Assembly: GCA_965369945.1 (NCBI GenBank)
Contig: CBDUST010000246.1
Span: forward strand, 1 to 7,153
DNA length: 7,153 nucleotides
Source: JADFNO01 sp965369945
GTDB lineage: Bacteria > Planctomycetota > Phycisphaerae > Phycisphaerales > SM1A02
Direction: 5' to 3'
Part shown: positions 5,646-7,153 of the stretch, one piece after another
Layout: the number at the start of each line of letters is the position of its first letter
Position numbering within the stretch: position 1 is the stretch's first letter
The notes under the pieces: model-generated
The model's input: the letters and a program-made list of their open reading frames with translations, nothing else
Databases searched by the model: none
Told to the model about the DNA's origin: nothing
Position numbers and translations under genes: made by a program

Positions 5646-6836
5646 ATGGGCTGTACCATGTCGCGACCAAATTCCGCCGATCTCATTCCCCTAAGCCAAC
5701 CCGATATTACGGACGCGGAAATCCGAAACGTCGTCGAAACGATGCGCAGCGGCCGACTTTCCATCGGACCTCGCCTCGAGGAATTCGAACGACTCGTGGC
5801 CCTGCGCGTCGGGCGACGGCATGGCATCGGCGTTAGCTCCGGAACGGCTGGTCTGCACCTGGCGCTCGTTGCCTTAGGCATCAAGCCGGACGACGAAATC
5901 ATTACCCCCGCCTTCAGCTTCGTCGCGTCGGCCAATTGTGTTATTCACGCTGGTGCGAGGCCCGTCTTCGTCGATTGCGATCCGCGAACGCTGAACATGC
6001 GACCGATTGAAGTGGAGAAGCACATCACCGAGAAGACCAAGGCGATCATCGCCGTCGAAGTCTTCGCGAACCCTGCTGCCATGTCGGAGCTCGCAGCACT
6101 CTCCGCCAAGTACGATATCCCGCTCATCGAAGATTCCTGCGAAGGTCTTGGCGGGCGATATGCCGACGAGCCCATCGGGCGGTTCGGACGCGTTGCCGTG
6201 TTCGGTTTCTATCCGAACAAGCAGATTACCACCGGCGAAGGCGGCATGATCGTCACCGATGATGATCGGATCGCTGACACTTGTCGATCGTTGCGCAATC
6301 AGGGGCGCGCGGCGGACTCGACGGAAGCTGACCAAGGGCTAGGCTCGTGGCTTGCGCATGTACGGCTGGGCTACAACTACCGGCTCAGCGAGCTTCACGC
6401 GGCGCTTGGCGTCGCGCAGATGCGCCGGCTGGACGAACTGATCGAAGCGAGGCAGCGCGTCGCGGCCGCCTACACACGGCGGCGTTTGGGTAATACCGAC
6501 CACATTCAGCCCACCGTCGAAACCGAAACATTCATGAGCTGGTTCGTTTACGTCGTTCGGCTCAGCGATCGTTTCACCGCGGACGATCGAAACCACATCA
6601 TCGAGGGGCTGCATCGCCACGACGTCGGCGCTGCGGACTACTTCCCCCCGATTCCCCTGCTCCCGTACTATCAGCACAGGTTCGGCTACAAGAACGGCGA
6701 TTATCCAGTAGCCGAATCCGTTAGCCAGCGCACGATCGCCCTGCCATTCTTCACCCGTTTGACCGAACGAGAAGTAGACCTCGTTTGTCAGACGCTGGAA
6801 CTGATGATGACGCGCATCGCATTCGCGCGCAGCTGA
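5646..6836 (+). CDS. DegT/DnrJ/EryC1/StrS-family PLP-dependent sugar aminotransferase
   Basis: These cytosolic enzymes transfer an amino group, usually from glutamate, to the keto group of a nucleotide-linked sugar, making amino sugars for surface polysaccharides, glycans or natural products. The 396-residue length is normal. Seen in order: IPLSQPDITDAEI (14-26), the cofactor-phosphate loop SSGTAGLH (64-71), IEDSCEGLGG (161-170) whose D163 should contact the pyridine nitrogen, and FYPNKQITTGEGG (188-200) with K192 as the PLP Schiff-base lysine. The catalytic set is complete. VEVFANPAAM (137-146) replaces the common VHxFGxPADM, with Glu at the usual His or Asp position. The ATG directly follows the TAA of the upstream gene, suggesting translational coupling; a second ATG at 5658 (residue 5) has GGG 7 bases before it and may be the true start. 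No glycosyltransferase or sugar-nucleotide gene is nearby, so the sugar cannot be guessed. Confidence 0.95.
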   Translation: MGCTMSRPNSADLIPLSQPDITDAEIRNVVETMRSGRLSIGPRLEEFERLVALRVGRRHGIGVSSGTAGLHLALVALGIKPDDEIITPAFSFVASANCVIHAGARPVFVDCDPRTLNMRPIEVEKHITEKTKAIIAVEVFANPAAMSELAALSAKYDIPLIEDSCEGLGGRYADEPIGRFGRVAVFGFYPNKQITTGEGGMIVTDDDRIADTCRSLRNQGRAADSTEADQGLGSWLAHVRLGYNYRLSELHAALGVAQMRRLDELIEARQRVAAAYTRRRLGNTDHIQPTVETETFMSWFVYVVRLSDRFTADDRNHIIEGLHRHDVGAADYFPPIPLLPYYQHRFGYKNGDYPVAESVSQRTIALPFFTRLTEREVDLVCQTLELMMTRIAFARS

Positions 6837-6859
6837 CGGGCCCCTTCAGACCCAAGCGT

Positions 6860-7057
6860 CTAGCTGGGCGGGAGCAGCGTGCGCATGCTCCGGCCGTAGT
6901 CAACCGCCTTCTCGACAATTTGCTGCATCGGCTCTTTTACGATGATGTGGTCGCCGTTGATCAGGGTGATCGTAGTATCGGGGTTCTCCTCGATACTACG
7001 AATCAGTTCCGCGTTCACGACCAGAGCTTTTCCATTGAGCCGGGTGACGGTAATCAT
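6860..7057 (-). CDS. flbD: Flagellar protein of the FlbD/SwrD family
   Basis: The 65-residue product starts MITVTRLNGKALVVNAELIR (1-20), continues with a PDTTITLINGDHIIVKE core (26-42) and ends in a helix with IVEKAVDYGR (47-56). This pattern is the small FlbD family found beside flagellar hook and motor genes; the Bacillus member SwrD supports swarming motility. It is unrelated to the Caulobacter regulator also called FlbD. The ATG at 7055-7057 matches the family N-terminus. A GTG at 7075 would add six residues that run through the 7-bp repeats and is less likely. Neither start has a Shine-Dalgarno sequence, so translation may depend on the upstream gene. The probable hook gene ends 42 bases upstream. 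The gene ends 23 bases from the convergent aminotransferase, with no clear terminator between them. Confidence 0.88.
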   Translation of the reverse strand: MITVTRLNGKALVVNAELIRSIEENPDTTITLINGDHIIVKEPMQQIVEKAVDYGRSMRTLLPPS

Positions 7058-7065
7058 CGAGGAGA

Positions 7066-7086
7066 CACTAGGCACTAGGCATTAGG
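7066..7086. repeat. Three tandem 7-bp repeats (CACTAGG, CACTAGG, CATTAGG)
   Basis: Two perfect copies of CACTAGG are followed by one with a single C-to-T change. They occupy half of the short spacer between the probable hook gene and flbD and stop 8 bases before the flbD ATG on its upstream side. In the flbD direction they read as CCTAGTG units. They may be a copy of a short dispersed intergenic repeat, a protein-binding site, or slippage product. Confidence 0.7.
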
Positions 7087-7099
7087 GGATGAGAAGAAT

Positions 7100-7153
7100 T
7101 TATCGGCCGAGGATCAGAAGCTGAGCGAACAGATCATTGGTCGTGGTGATGAT
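7100..7153 (-). CDS. C-terminal end of a probable flagellar hook protein (FlgE-like), partial
   Basis: On the minus strand an open frame enters from the window edge and ends at TAA (7102-7100). Its last 17 residues read IITTTNDLFAQLLILGR. Flagellar rod and hook proteins (FlgE/F/G) usually end in a similar helix, with a short polar stretch and then a conserved D/E, L or M, and hydrophobic heptads. The gene just downstream is flbD, which follows flgE in many genomes, and this supports FlgE. Only 17 residues are visible, so another upstream flagellar gene is possible. The frame is intact through to position 7153. Confidence 0.5.
   Translation of the reverse strand: MITTTNDLFAQLLILGR

Noticed and set aside
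6833..6849. Hairpin CTGA...TCAG between the convergent aminotransferase and flbD genes
   Set aside because: The stem is only 4 bp plus a doubtful GG/CC, with no T-run on either strand, so it is not a supportable terminator.
1..7153. tRNA, rRNA, CRISPR array, transposase, phage or defence genes
   Set aside because: I looked on both strands and found no cloverleaf, spaced repeat array, or characteristic protein motif supporting any of them.

Overview
The window is a GC-rich chromosomal segment that most likely comes from a planctomycete-type bacterium, perhaps near Phycisphaerae. This rests on the style of its exported proteins (a small secreted protein of a family I associate with Planctomycetota, and a secreted alpha-solenoid protein), on a divergent DnaA that is not beside dnaN/recF/gyrB, and on several short intergenic palindromes. 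The assignment comes from recognising protein families by eye, not from a search.

Layout. Positions 1-239 hold no convincing gene, but they contain four short dyads; the last is followed by five T's and looks like a plus-strand terminator. On the minus strand, an exported protein of unknown function (607-1233) is followed by rpmA, ribosomal protein L27 (240-509). A good sigma70-type promoter for the exported-protein gene lies at 1266-1293. Divergently, on the plus strand, comes a two-domain GNAT acetyltransferase (best start 1306). A 373-bp intergenic region (2278-2650) follows, with an inverted pair of DnaA-box-like 9-mers directly before a run of seven T's, a weak promoter candidate and a 10-bp perfect palindrome. 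A full-length dnaA starts at a GTG behind a very strong ribosome binding site (2651-4102). After it, in the same direction and closely packed, come a secreted HEAT-like repeat protein (4143-5645) and a DegT/DnrJ/EryC1 sugar aminotransferase (5646-6836) whose start codon directly follows the previous stop.

The right edge is convergent. A minus-strand flagellar pair enters from the right: the last 17 codons of a probable hook protein (FlgE-like) and then flbD (FlbD/SwrD family), separated by a spacer with a triplicated 7-bp repeat.

Functionally the window is mostly housekeeping: translation (L27), replication initiation (DnaA), sugar or cell-surface metabolism (aminotransferase) and motility (FlbD/FlgE). 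I see no defence system, phage, transposase, CRISPR array or RNA gene. The parts most worth a second look are the dnaA gene with an altered DNA-contact residue and its upstream region, which could be an autoregulatory site or part of an origin.
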